A DNA stretch of 64,000 nt from Gammaproteobacteria bacterium (GCA_002706685.1 PALV01000011.1:248001-312000), one strand, 5' to 3'. Shown: positions 17,703 to 26,903, numbered from the stretch's first letter. The notes: a model not told the origin generated them from the letters alone. Translations and numbers: made by a program.

Positions 17703-18350
17703 TTGAAGATTCTGCTAATTGATGATCATGTGTCTTTTTGTGAGGGGCTGAAGTCTGCCATACTCGCGGCGAGCAATGAGTATCAGGTGGAATTCGATGC
17801 CAGCGCAGAATGGATACCTGACGCATTAATGGCCAGCAATGACTATGACCTGCTCATTATTGACCTGATGATGCCTGGCATGGGTGGCATTGAATTGCTG
17901 CGCTACCTGCAGCAAAGCCACAATTCTACGCCCGTAATGGTGTTGTCCTCGGTTGAGGATCCTGCAGTTATCCAGCATGTCATTGAGCTGGGCGCCATTG
18001 CCTACCTGCCCAAGTCCTACAGTGTTTATCAGATACTGGATGCCATAGAAGAGTGTCGTCAGGGACAGATTCATCTCCCCAGGCACTTGATGGTCGACGC
18101 GTTTGACACTGATACTGACGCAGCGGCCGACTCGTTACTCATGGGCGGCCTGACACGACGACAGCTGGAGATCGCCGGACTAATGGAGAAAGGTCTGAGC
18201 AACCAGGAGATTGCAGACCATCTATGTATCAGCAAAGCGACGGTTAAAACACATGTGAATCACATGTTCAAGAATTTCAATGTCAGTAACCGGATCAGCT
18301 GCCTGCGCGCGATAAAGGAGCGCCAGCGCGAGAATTCAGTATCAGGCTGA
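17703..18350 (+). CDS. LuxR/NarL-family response regulator
   Basis: A 215-residue regulator. The receiver domain has the acidic pair Asp7/Asp8, phosphoacceptor Asp54 (LLIIDLMMPGMGG) and Lys104 (YLPKSYS). The C-terminal LuxR-type helix-turn-helix runs from LTRRQLEIAGLMEKGLSNQEIA through ISKATVKTHVNHMF. Translation must start at TTG 17703: it gives the canonical MKILLIDDH, and an in-frame stop at 17670-17672 excludes any start further upstream. The gene is divergent from the adhesin gene (172 bp between starts) and its end overlaps the end of the histidine kinase gene by 9 bp, tail to tail. It is probably the partner of that kinase and a regulator of the adhesin. Confidence 0.9.
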   Translation: MKILLIDDHVSFCEGLKSAILAASNEYQVEFDASAEWIPDALMASNDYDLLIIDLMMPGMGGIELLRYLQQSHNSTPVMVLSSVEDPAVIQHVIELGAIAYLPKSYSVYQILDAIEECRQGQIHLPRHLMVDAFDTDTDAAADSLLMGGLTRRQLEIAGLMEKGLSNQEIADHLCISKATVKTHVNHMFKNFNVSNRISCLRAIKERQRENSVSG

Positions 18351-20789
18351 TGCCCTCATGTGTAGCTTGCGATGGATCAGCGAACGGAACTTCATCGGTG
18401 AAATTTTCGCGTCTATGACAAGGTGGCTAGCGGATCTCAACCGACTGGCAGGAAGGGTTTCATCCGCTGCCGTGACAACTATCACTGATGTATTTCCCAG
18501 CACGCTCATCCAGGCTTGACCGCCCAGGTACGCAACACTATCAATCACGCAGATATTCGCTGCTTTTGCAGCGCCATTCATCGTTGTCAGCTCATTGCTG
18601 TCAGTAAGGTGGGTGACGCTGGCGCCCCAGCTGGTCAAATACTGATGCAATGGTGCGAGGGCGCCTCGGTAATCGATCATCAGCACGGATATCCCTTCCA
18701 GTGAGGTTATCAGTTGTCTATGCTTGCGGCTTTCTTTTTGGGGCGCGACCAATTCTGACTGGTGCTGATCTGCGATCGCTGATTCCAGCGTCAAGGTAAA
18801 ACGGGTGCCATACCCGACGGTGGATGCCACATCAATACTGATATCCAGCAGGTTCGCAAGTCGCTTCACTATCGACAGGCCCAGCCCTATGCCTTTGCCC
18901 GATTGCCCCTGGTAAAAGGCTGTAAATATATGCGGGAGTCGGTCGTCGGGAATGCCGATGCCGGAATCTCTGACCGTCAAAATGACCTTTGACCCTCTTT
19001 GAAGCGTGGATACGCGTATCTCTCCACGCTCCGAGTACTTAAGGGCATTGTCCAGGAGGTTGCGCAAAATCTGACTCAGGCTGATGCGGTCAGTGAATAC
19101 AACCGCTGCTGTATTTTCCATGATAAGCGACAGTTTCTTGCTTGCAGCTCTGGGGCTGAATTCTGACTTCAGTTCCATCAATAATTGTTCCAGCCTGACA
19201 GCTTCGAGCACCGGGTTGCTTGCCTGGCGCTCGACACGGGAAAGCCTGATCATGTTGTCAATCAGCTCTGAGACGTTTTTCACGTTCTGATCGATAGCGT
19301 CGAGATCACGATCATGGTGATTGGGTTGTTTCAGTCGGAAGGCTTCAGTGTAATGACTGATCGCCTGGATTGGGCCACGCAGGTCATGGCCCACAGCAGA
19401 GACAAAATTGGACTTGGCATGCTCGAGATCATGAGACAGGCGCAAGCTTTCAACCGCCTTTTGTTGTGCCTTGATGCGAGAATGTTGTTCACTGCGCATG
19501 GTGTACGCGATCAGCGCTGACAAAACAATAGTGTCCAGCAGTGTGGCGAGCTGCGCCAGGTGGTAAGGCGCGATGCGCAGGTCCAGTGAGCTGTTCATCA
19601 GCATTGGCCAGGCAGCCATCGCCCAGGTGTGAATCGTCACTGCCGTAAACCAGAATCTGACCAGTAGGGACTGGCGCCAGTGTGTGGACAATGTGTAAAT
19701 GTAAACCAGCTGACTGATCAACCAGACACCCGTCAGAATACTGAATGTGATACCAATATCATCAGTCGAATAACCGCCATCACGCGCCAGATACATGATA
19801 AGTGGCGTCACACAGATGTTGATTGCCAACACGGCAATCCACATACGATACAGGCGGCTGTGGCGATCGCTGATATTGAGCAGGGACATACTGAAAATCG
19901 CCGCTGTGATTCCGATAAGCCCCTGGAACAGATACGCCAGCGGAAGAGATAGCGGGAATGGGTTTTGAAGGCCTACAATCAGTGACAGACCCGAGCCGAT
20001 ATAGATCATGCCCGCACTGGCAAAAATGAACAGGCAGAAATACAGGTGCATGTTGCGACGCAGTGCGATGTACAACAACAGATTGTACAGAATGAGCGCA
20101 ATCACCAGGCCGAAATAGGCGCCATCCAAAAGTGTTTGCTGCAATCGCACTGCCCGGAATCCATCGTCATCCCAGAGAGTGAAGGTCGCGTATTTTGCCT
20201 CTGTGACTGTCATGGCAACGATATGCAGCCGATACGGGTGGTTCGGTACCATATTGAGAGGCATCACGGCCTTGGTATCGAAAACGGGTCTGCCACCCTG
20301 GGGAGCCGAGAAGTCGTCCCAGTGGCTGATGGTTTCGCCCAGGTGGTTGACGTAGACCCAGCCAACGCCATCCATACCAGTCATATCCAGCATGAACTGC
20401 TCGGTTTGAGTGCCCCGATAGATCAGGTCAACAACAATCCAGTTTAGTCGGCTGGGGGCATCCAGAAGCAGTTTGTCACTGGAGTTGAAGGACCAGTCCT
20501 GCGCCGCGACATTTGAGCCTGCAATTGATTCGAGAGCAATGTCCGAGGGGAACTGGCTCAACAGTTCTGCGAATGTGTCGGCTGGCGCTTGCAGCCAGCG
20601 ATCGAGAAATTCTTCCGACAGATGTGAGGTCAGCGCCTGCTGCCCAAGCAACAGGCGCTCTGTGTCACTTCTTACGGTTGTCTGAGCCTGAACGCCGGCG
20701 CAGACGAAAAAAAGAGACAGAACAAGGCCGGCTAACCAGGCTGCGAGCGGCCTGCAGGGGCGGTTTGTAATTGGTTGATTCTGGTGCAT
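18342..20789 (-). CDS. 7TMR-DISM sensor histidine kinase with C-terminal receiver-like domain
   Basis: An 815-residue membrane kinase. A signal peptide (LAAWLAGLVLSLFFVCAGVQA) is followed by a periplasmic 7TMR-DISMED2-type sensory domain (about 45-190), seven membrane helices (about 215-410), HisKA with His468 (GHDLRGPIQ), and HATPase_c with N box LRNLLDNALKYSE, G1 DSGIGIPDD and G2 GKGIGLGLSIV. A C-terminal region of about 115 residues (starting ISVLMIDYRG) resembles a receiver, but the usual DD pair reads DY; a later VIDS Asp and a K remain, so its phospho-acceptance is doubtful. These sensors often detect carbohydrates or small molecules. It lies 84 bp downstream of dabA and converges on the response regulator. 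Confidence 0.9.
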   Translation of the reverse strand: MHQNQPITNRPCRPLAAWLAGLVLSLFFVCAGVQAQTTVRSDTERLLLGQQALTSHLSEEFLDRWLQAPADTFAELLSQFPSDIALESIAGSNVAAQDWSFNSSDKLLLDAPSRLNWIVVDLIYRGTQTEQFMLDMTGMDGVGWVYVNHLGETISHWDDFSAPQGGRPVFDTKAVMPLNMVPNHPYRLHIVAMTVTEAKYATFTLWDDDGFRAVRLQQTLLDGAYFGLVIALILYNLLLYIALRRNMHLYFCLFIFASAGMIYIGSGLSLIVGLQNPFPLSLPLAYLFQGLIGITAAIFSMSLLNISDRHSRLYRMWIAVLAINICVTPLIMYLARDGGYSTDDIGITFSILTGVWLISQLVYIYTLSTHWRQSLLVRFWFTAVTIHTWAMAAWPMLMNSSLDLRIAPYHLAQLATLLDTIVLSALIAYTMRSEQHSRIKAQQKAVESLRLSHDLEHAKSNFVSAVGHDLRGPIQAISHYTEAFRLKQPNHHDRDLDAIDQNVKNVSELIDNMIRLSRVERQASNPVLEAVRLEQLLMELKSEFSPRAASKKLSLIMENTAAVVFTDRISLSQILRNLLDNALKYSERGEIRVSTLQRGSKVILTVRDSGIGIPDDRLPHIFTAFYQGQSGKGIGLGLSIVKRLANLLDISIDVASTVGYGTRFTLTLESAIADQHQSELVAPQKESRKHRQLITSLEGISVLMIDYRGALAPLHQYLTSWGASVTHLTDSNELTTMNGAAKAANICVIDSVAYLGGQAWMSVLGNTSVIVVTAADETLPASRLRSASHLVIDAKISPMKFRSLIHRKLHMRASA

Positions 20790-20873
20790 CGAGATCGTCG
20801 TTACTGAATGCTATGGCCATTGTTGGTTTAATTGTCGCCAGGCGGTACGACGATATCCGCGTGTTAACCAGAA

Positions 20874-23303
20874 TCATACACCTATGGCGGCCCCACTGGT
20901 AGGCAGGCAGTCAGGCTGTGGCGATGAGCTGGCTGCAAGCGCTGACACAACCTGTCCGCTACCGATATCCCAGGCGTACAGCGACATCCAGCCATTGCGC
21001 ACAAGCTGCTCAATGGCCGTGTGACGGCTTGCGATCTCCGCAATGATTGCCGCCGGGGCTGCGATGTAAACCGCCAGGCGAACCGGCTGATGTCGCCATT
21101 TCCCACCATCGTGCAATGACTGCCTGGACAGGCCAATGCGCAGGTCACCGCCGTTACCCTCGAAGACACCAATATGTTCACCAACCACATTGTGCAGCAG
21201 CTTGTTGCCGCTGCCATACAGTCTGTTATCGACCGTAGAGGCATAATACTGCAGATTGATCCAGTTAGTGACAATCATTGGACCCGACATGATCAGCTCA
21301 AGCGTTTTGTAATCATCATCCTTGTTCCAGTGGTAGTCATGTAAAAATGTTCGGCCCTGGAGGTTAAGGTGACGCGTTGCTGCTCGTGGCGCAACAATGA
21401 ATGCAGCATTATTTGCCAAACCCCATTCAGGCTGGATCTCCGACCAGTTGCGACTGCGTCTGGTCAGTTCACTGGCCAGATTTTTTACATCTTTGATGCC
21501 CGGTAAGGTGCCAGCACGCTGATGTTGGGCACTGGCTGTCGCCTTCGTCAGAAGCGATGTGATATCGCTGTTTGTGGTGAGTGCATCGCCGTAACAGTGG
21601 ATATTGTCAGTAGTGGTGTTATGCAGGCCGGCGACGAACCGTGTATCTGCGGGGACAAGCAGGCCTGTTGCGGCCAGCCCTCGTCTGATGGCCGGGTCAT
21701 TCAGCAGCTGGGCCAGCACTTTTACATTGACCTCTCCAGTCTGTCCGCCACAGGCACCGCAATCCAGACTGGCTGCCTGGGGGTTGTTGCTGGTTTCGCT
21801 GCCATGACCCAGAAGTAATACAACTGGCGCGAACTTTTCTGTCAGGCCCATGTGGCGCAGTACTGTCGCCGCCAATTCTGTGAGTTCCGCAATGCTAAGC
21901 TCCCGACCCTGCTTGCTGAGCACAAACGGCCGCATATCGCACATGTCATTGACAGGGTGCTTCGGTGAATCTGGCATCAGGCTGCTGCCCAGCAATGACA
22001 GCGATTTGACCGCGCCAAGCATTTCCACCATGCCGAAACTGGCGGACGGCGTAGCAAAGCTTTCTGCCTGCGCATGAGCGTGCCTGTTCTTAAGAGTCAG
22101 ACGCCTGGATGGTCTGCCTGTCTGTACGGCTTCGATGGCGGGAGCCAGAAGTCCCGGTAATTGCGGGCGCTGGTAGCCGTGTCCTGGCAGTCGATACGAC
22201 AGTGGCAATCCGAAGAAGCCCGCGAAACCGAGTGTCTCGATGTCGTGGTGTTGTGCTTCAAGTGCCCGGCGCATGGGCTCGGATCGGACGTCGATACAGA
22301 AAGCGGCCTGTAGCAGTGGACGGGATTCTCGCGGCACGACTGTGCTGTTGCTAAGCATGTTCTGAAGCGGCAATTGATATGAAAGTTCAAGCGCACGTTG
22401 CCACACCCACAACATTGATTGCTGGTTTTGATGATGAGCTCTTATGGATGCCATTTGTGAAAATTGGTCAAAGAATCGCTGTTGTGTGCGATCACCGTTC
22501 GATGCCGCCTGTTGTTCGTTGTGTCGCCACAATGCCAGTTCCCAGGCCATACGGATTGCCAGTAGCTGAGCAACCCAGTCATTGTTGACGCTTTTGAATG
22601 CCTCCTGCCACTGTTGATACGCGCCCCATGATGCCCAACCGTGGATATCAAGCAGCAAGGCAAAGGCGTAGTCTGCAAAGTTCTCCGGGCAGCCCAGCGC
22701 CTCCATATACTCATGACAAAGCAGGGCAGGATCGTCTGGCAGCTGTTCGAACTGACGGTGCAGACCATGCGCGGCCGTCAATACTTCGATGCCCACATCA
22801 CCTCGGGTAATCTCAAGCCAGTTACGGTATAGCGCAACTGCCGGGTCCTGATGCTCAGTAAAATAATGTTGATACTGGAAATACAGGCCACAGAACTGAC
22901 TGATCTGCTGCACGATTTCATCATGCCAGGAAATCTTTCTGTGTCTGTCTGGCAGTGCATCCAGTAGTTCGCTGTAATTGTGCCAATGCGGGAGGACTTG
23001 CTCTGGTTGCGACAGAAACTCGACAAGCTGCTCCTCGGACCACCGTTCGTTTCTTTCCTCAATGGCGGCTTGAAGGTGCTCTGGTTTGATGACAGTCTGC
23101 CACTGCTGCCTGTAGTACTCCCGGTGCATCAGGCAGTTCACCTGGCCCAGCGCCTGAAGTTCGGCGGCAACATCTTCAATGGGCTGGTCGCGCAGCTCCC
23201 ACCAGGGGTTGACTGCGATGGACTGATCCAGAGGCCAAACGGGTGCTATACGCTGGCAGGCAACTCGAACTGACTGTGGGTAGTCGGGCACAACAGTTTT
23301 CAT
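20874..23303 (-). CDS. dabA: Inorganic carbon transporter subunit DabA (DUF2309)
   Basis: A 809-residue cytoplasmic subunit of the DAB bicarbonate/CO2 accumulation system. The beta-carbonic-anhydrase-like zinc site is intact: Cys336 and Asp338 (FCIDVRSEP), His500 (LGHGSET) and Cys515 (DCGACGG), with the same 15-residue His-Cys spacing as Halothiobacillus DabA. With DabB it is thought to convert CO2 to bicarbonate using the cation gradient. The start at 23303 (MKTVVPDYPQSV) has GGGAGG 6 nt upstream and overlaps the dabB stop as ATGA; a longer reading to 23417 lacks this support. The order LysR-dabB-dabA suggests one regulated unit. In a heterotroph this would feed carboxylases under low CO2. 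Confidence 0.95.
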   Translation of the reverse strand: MKTVVPDYPQSVRVACQRIAPVWPLDQSIAVNPWWELRDQPIEDVAAELQALGQVNCLMHREYYRQQWQTVIKPEHLQAAIEERNERWSEEQLVEFLSQPEQVLPHWHNYSELLDALPDRHRKISWHDEIVQQISQFCGLYFQYQHYFTEHQDPAVALYRNWLEITRGDVGIEVLTAAHGLHRQFEQLPDDPALLCHEYMEALGCPENFADYAFALLLDIHGWASWGAYQQWQEAFKSVNNDWVAQLLAIRMAWELALWRHNEQQAASNGDRTQQRFFDQFSQMASIRAHHQNQQSMLWVWQRALELSYQLPLQNMLSNSTVVPRESRPLLQAAFCIDVRSEPMRRALEAQHHDIETLGFAGFFGLPLSYRLPGHGYQRPQLPGLLAPAIEAVQTGRPSRRLTLKNRHAHAQAESFATPSASFGMVEMLGAVKSLSLLGSSLMPDSPKHPVNDMCDMRPFVLSKQGRELSIAELTELAATVLRHMGLTEKFAPVVLLLGHGSETSNNPQAASLDCGACGGQTGEVNVKVLAQLLNDPAIRRGLAATGLLVPADTRFVAGLHNTTTDNIHCYGDALTTNSDITSLLTKATASAQHQRAGTLPGIKDVKNLASELTRRSRNWSEIQPEWGLANNAAFIVAPRAATRHLNLQGRTFLHDYHWNKDDDYKTLELIMSGPMIVTNWINLQYYASTVDNRLYGSGNKLLHNVVGEHIGVFEGNGGDLRIGLSRQSLHDGGKWRHQPVRLAVYIAAPAAIIAEIASRHTAIEQLVRNGWMSLYAWDIGSGQVVSALAASSSPQPDCLPTSGAAIGV

Positions 23304-24763
23304 ACTGAACCTCCCAATTGGGTTTCTATGGCTGTGGCAGACCTGGATTGCAGGTGCTTGCGAAGGTTTGGTTTGTGTCTTAGCAGGTAAAGCCACAGCG
23401 TGACGCGGCTGGCCCATTCATCCAGATAGAACCCGGCGTTCATGATCACAAACAGGCGTCTGGCAAGTGGCTGATGTGAAGCGTAGTACACAAACAGGAA
23501 CAGTCCGAACTGTGTGATGAACAGGGTACTGATCCAGATATCTGCGAACACTGATGCCAGACGGTATGGTGACTCGCCGTCTGGATAGGCAATGTGAGCC
23601 GCTATGGTCGTCAGAGCGATGTATAGCACTGGCGCGGCGGCTGCCAGCAGCAAGCCGCGCGCGGTACACCCGGCCCGCCCGTAACTGAAGTGCCATGCCA
23701 GCACAGTGGCACAGGCAATACCAATCAATATCCAGGGACTGATCAGCGACACCGGTGACAGCCATGGGCTGACGGCCAGCGCAGCCGCAACAGTGATGGC
23801 CAGGGCCATCAGCCAGTGCTGCAGACGCGGCAGTCTGTAACCCGCTGCCTGGCCAGACAGATAGCTGGCGACGGCGGTTCCCGAAGCCAGAAACGCGTGC
23901 GCTTTGTAGCAGGAGTGCGCAACCAGATGAAGCAGTGCCAGGTGATACAGGCCCAGCGCGCACTCAACCAGCATCAGTCCCATCTGCGCCACAGTGGACC
24001 AGGCCAGTCTGACCTTGATGCTGATTCGGGTCATCATAACCAGAGCAGCCAGCATACAACTGAGGCCGGCGATAATCAGCAGTAACCACCGCGCCGCGTC
24101 GGCAAGACTGATCAGTGGCGCGAACAGCAGCAGCAGGAAACCACCCAGGTTGACGATACCCGCATGCAGCAGGGCTGATACCGGTGTTGGTGACTCGACG
24201 ACCTGTATCAGCCAGCCATGCAGTGGCATCTGGGCGCATTTGATGAGCGCAACCAGCGCGAGCAATACCGCGATGCTCTGGTCCTGCAGTGTGAGTGTGT
24301 CCACGGTCTGGTAATGCAGAATTATCGACTGGATATTAAGCGTTTGATGCTGCAGCCAGAGCAGCAGAAATGCCGCGACAAGCAGTGCCTCGGCCAGCCG
24401 GGCAAACAGAAATTTTTTGTGTGCGGCCAGCACGGCACGTGAGCGATCAGGGTAGAACAGCAACAGCTGATGCAGACTCAGGCTGACGCAGATCCAGCCC
24501 AGGGCAAACAGAATCAGGTTGTTGCTTGCTACTGTGACGACAACCGCTGCCAGAGTCAGAACCATGGCCCGCATGAACCGGCGAGCAGAAGCTTCGCCCC
24601 GCATGTTGTCGTGAGCATAGCGGAGCACGACCAGTCCAAGCAGACCAATTAGCGCAAGAATGGTCGTTGATAGAGGAGAGATATGAATCCAGTTGTTGCT
24701 GAACCAGGCGTCAGTCAGAGCAGATTCGAATCCGGAAGCGGCGGTCCAGGATGGCCAGGGCAT
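23300..24763 (-). CDS. dabB: DabB, NuoL-like membrane subunit of the inorganic carbon pump
   Basis: A 487-residue polytopic membrane protein of the proton-conducting transporter family (NuoL/MrpA type), with about a dozen hydrophobic helices. It keeps the family core: a Lys in LVALIKCAQMPLHGWL, ESPTPVSALLHAGIVN, and a later LLHLVAHSCYKAHAFLASG segment. These are the Lys/His residues of the ion channel in Nuo subunits. It overlaps dabA by ATGA, the usual coupling of DAB operons. It presumably couples H+ or Na+ entry to the DabA reaction. The start at 24763 has only a weak ribosome site (GAGAG), which lies inside an inverted repeat. Confidence 0.92.
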   Translation of the reverse strand: MPWPSWTAASGFESALTDAWFSNNWIHISPLSTTILALIGLLGLVVLRYAHDNMRGEASARRFMRAMVLTLAAVVVTVASNNLILFALGWICVSLSLHQLLLFYPDRSRAVLAAHKKFLFARLAEALLVAAFLLLWLQHQTLNIQSIILHYQTVDTLTLQDQSIAVLLALVALIKCAQMPLHGWLIQVVESPTPVSALLHAGIVNLGGFLLLLFAPLISLADAARWLLLIIAGLSCMLAALVMMTRISIKVRLAWSTVAQMGLMLVECALGLYHLALLHLVAHSCYKAHAFLASGTAVASYLSGQAAGYRLPRLQHWLMALAITVAAALAVSPWLSPVSLISPWILIGIACATVLAWHFSYGRAGCTARGLLLAAAAPVLYIALTTIAAHIAYPDGESPYRLASVFADIWISTLFITQFGLFLFVYYASHQPLARRLFVIMNAGFYLDEWASRVTLWLYLLRHKPNLRKHLQSRSATAIETQLGGSV

Positions 24764-24771
24764 AGCTGAAG

Positions 24772-24806
24772 TCTCTCAGTTGTGAATGTGGCGCTATTCT
24801 GAGAGA
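24772..24806 (-). promoter_or_regulatory. Inverted repeat overlapping the dabB ribosome site
   Basis: TCTCTCAG (24772-24779) and CTGAGAGA (24799-24806) are perfect 8-bp inverted arms spaced 19 nt. The arm nearest the dabB ATG contains its only Shine-Dalgarno-like GAGAG. It could be a LysR operator or an RNA hairpin hiding the ribosome site. The upstream A+T-rich stretch (24810-24860) probably holds the promoter. Confidence 0.4.
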
Positions 24807-24867
24807 TAGGGATTGTTTAGTAAAATAGATATAAAAGCACTTATTGTTCTGTATTAAAGAACTAAAG

Positions 24868-25743
24868 TCAGGTGTAACGCGCCAGCAGTGAACGCACGCG
24901 CGGGTGCACAAGCTGCCGCTGGATGCTGACGGCATAAAAGTTTTCAAACACATTCGGCAGGGTCAGGTACTGACACAGCAGTCCGGATGCGAGCTCGTCC
25001 CTGACCACAACATGAGGAATGACTGCCAGAGCGCCGCTGTCGCGAGCGAGCAGTCGCAGCATGGGCATGTCATCGGCTTCTGCCTGAACCTCAGGTTCCA
25101 GCTGATGTTGTGCGGCGAGTGCATCGAAGGCAGTGCGGATGCTGCTGGAGGTAGGCGGCAGGACCCATCGGCGCCCTATGTACTCAGGTCCAAGACGGTC
25201 TGGTAAGTGTTGATCCGGTGGTCCAATCACGGACACAGGCTGGCTGTCCAGCAATTGGCAGTGCCAGATCTGCCGGCCGCTGCCCTGTACTTCGGCGTTA
25301 GTCAGTGCCAGGTCAATCTGGTGATCGGCCAGCGCGTTTAGCAATCCAGTCTGACTCATTGAGGTCAGGCTGTAGCGATCATGCTCACTGTCGATCAAGG
25401 GGCCAATGAATGCCTCGATGAAGTTTCGCGACATGGTGGCCAGTGTACCGATTCGAACAATGGCATCTTCAGGCTGATGACCTTCCAGCAACAATTTTTC
25501 CAACTCATTGCCACGCGCAAAAATTTCGTCGGCGATCCGCAGGGCCTGATGGCCGCTCTCGGTCAATTGCAGTTGGCGGCCGGTTCTGTCGAACAGCTGT
25601 ACCTTAAGCGAATCTTCCAATTGGCGAATCTGTGAAGACAGTGCAGACTGTGCGACATGCAACTGATCTGCTGTGCGGCTCAGGTTGCCGTTTTTTGCCA
25701 CTTGCCAGAAATAATACAGGTGATGATAATTGAGTCTGCTCAT
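24868..25743 (-). CDS. LysR-family transcriptional regulator (NhaR-like)
   Basis: A 291-residue LysR regulator. The N-terminal winged helix reads NYHHLYYFWQVAKNGNLSRT through QLHVAQSALSSQIRQLEDSL, LFDRTGRQLQLTESG, closely resembling the NhaR subgroup. The C-terminal two-lobed effector domain runs from about 90 to 291. It lies 104 bp upstream of dabB on the same strand, so it is the likely regulator of the carbon-uptake pair; LysR genes commonly accompany dabAB. An esterase lipoprotein gene diverges on the other side with a strong palindrome between, an alternative target. The ligand (bicarbonate, CO2 or Na+ status) is unknown. Confidence 0.88.
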   Translation of the reverse strand: MSRLNYHHLYYFWQVAKNGNLSRTADQLHVAQSALSSQIRQLEDSLKVQLFDRTGRQLQLTESGHQALRIADEIFARGNELEKLLLEGHQPEDAIVRIGTLATMSRNFIEAFIGPLIDSEHDRYSLTSMSQTGLLNALADHQIDLALTNAEVQGSGRQIWHCQLLDSQPVSVIGPPDQHLPDRLGPEYIGRRWVLPPTSSSIRTAFDALAAQHQLEPEVQAEADDMPMLRLLARDSGALAVIPHVVVRDELASGLLCQYLTLPNVFENFYAVSIQRQLVHPRVRSLLARYT

Positions 25744-25773
25744 TCGCTTGCAGTGCCTGTCACTGGAATTCCG

Positions 25774-25796
25774 GACCAGTATAGCGAATACTGGTC
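25774..25796. promoter_or_regulatory. 23-bp palindrome between LysR and esterase genes
   Basis: GACCAGTAT (25774-25782) and ATACTGGTC (25788-25796) form a perfect inverted repeat around AGCGA. It lies 31 bp from the LysR start and ends 4 bp before the AGGAGGGG ribosome site of the esterase gene. It is either an operator shared by both genes or a 5' UTR hairpin. Confidence 0.55.
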
Positions 25797-25815
25797 TCAG
25801 AGGAGGGGTATTCCC

Positions 25816-26835
25816 ATGAAAAAGCTAATAAATATGAATAGAATCCGTCACCCGAAGTTAATCGATGTGCCCAGGCGTTGGTCGGCACTGATGCTGTTGA
25901 CCGCTGCCGCTACCATTTCAGCGTGTCAGACTTCCATGCCGGAGCAACGCAACCAACTTGCTAATGGCGCTCAACTCGCTGGTGCCAGCTGTGGGGCATT
26001 TGGCGGCGATATTTCCAGCCCGGCTAACGCCACAGAACCCAACAGTGGTCGACAGTTCCACCTTGAGTATCCCTGTGACCTGGGGCCATCCGAGCCGGTT
26101 GTACTGGTGCTGAATTTGCACGGGGCCGGCTCATACGAACAATGGCAGCGTCTCTATTTTCCGATCACCGATTACGCGCAGGACTATCGTATGGTGGTTG
26201 CCACACCTACCGCTCTGACGGCGGAACCGATTCGTGTCTGGCGCGAGGAGGCCGATGATCAGTACCTGCAGGACGTGTCGAGCCTGCTGATTGATGCAAT
26301 CGGTGAGTCCAATGTACGCTCTTTCTGGCTGACCGGGCACAGTCAGGGCGGTTTGACGTCCAATCGCATCGTCTGTTCTGACTATTTTGGCGATAAAGTC
26401 GACGGATTTGTCAGCCTGGCCGGTGGACGGGTCGGCGGCCGCCATGAACTTCAGAGCTGTGATTTCTCACACATCCACACTACTGGTGAGCTTGATACCG
26501 CCGGAGTAGCTGGTATTCCGGATACTTCACCGCTGGCCGATCGCTACAGCTGTGGACCACAAACGCGCCTTGCAGACATCGTCGATACACAGCCGGGCAA
26601 GGTTTACGATTCGCGCACTGAGGAGAACGGCCGACCCACGCGTCCGGGCTGGGGCGGCATGCCCGGGCCAGGTGTAGCAGAGGTCCTGGTGTTCCCGAAC
26701 TGTGAAGACAATCGCGTGGTCGCTGATATCGTGCGTCTGGACAAGGGACACACGGAGGGGCTGGAGCCCCAAGTAACCCGCTACATCGCCAGAATGATGG
26801 CATCCATTCCTGGTGGCAAACTGCGCGGGCAGTAG
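25816..26835 (+). CDS. Secreted/lipoprotein esterase (alpha/beta hydrolase, PHB-depolymerase-like)
   Basis: A 339-residue alpha/beta hydrolase. The N-terminus has a long basic region, a hydrophobic stretch and a lipobox TISAC with Cys37, predicting an outer-membrane lipoprotein. The oxyanion motif is LHGAGS, the nucleophile is Ser176 in GHSQGG, and the final His lies in DKGHTEG. The architecture resembles feruloyl esterase/PHB depolymerase family proteins, but the substrate is not evident. AGGAGGGG 8 nt upstream of ATG 25816 fixes the start; the frame extends further upstream into the LysR gene but has no support there. It lies 156 bp before the TonB-dependent receptor gene, so the two may serve one uptake pathway. 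Confidence 0.82.
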   Translation: MKKLINMNRIRHPKLIDVPRRWSALMLLTAAATISACQTSMPEQRNQLANGAQLAGASCGAFGGDISSPANATEPNSGRQFHLEYPCDLGPSEPVVLVLNLHGAGSYEQWQRLYFPITDYAQDYRMVVATPTALTAEPIRVWREEADDQYLQDVSSLLIDAIGESNVRSFWLTGHSQGGLTSNRIVCSDYFGDKVDGFVSLAGGRVGGRHELQSCDFSHIHTTGELDTAGVAGIPDTSPLADRYSCGPQTRLADIVDTQPGKVYDSRTEENGRPTRPGWGGMPGPGVAEVLVFPNCEDNRVVADIVRLDKGHTEGLEPQVTRYIARMMASIPGGKLRGQ

Positions 26836-26903
26836 TCCAGGCTTCCCGCACACACAGCTGGGCGTCCTGTGCCATCGCAGGGTGACCCGGCCGTGTCGAA
26901 AGC

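Noticed and set aside
23304..23417. Longer DabA start at 23417
   Set aside because: The extension lies inside dabB. The ATG at 23303 has an ideal ribosome site and the ATGA overlap typical of dabBA.
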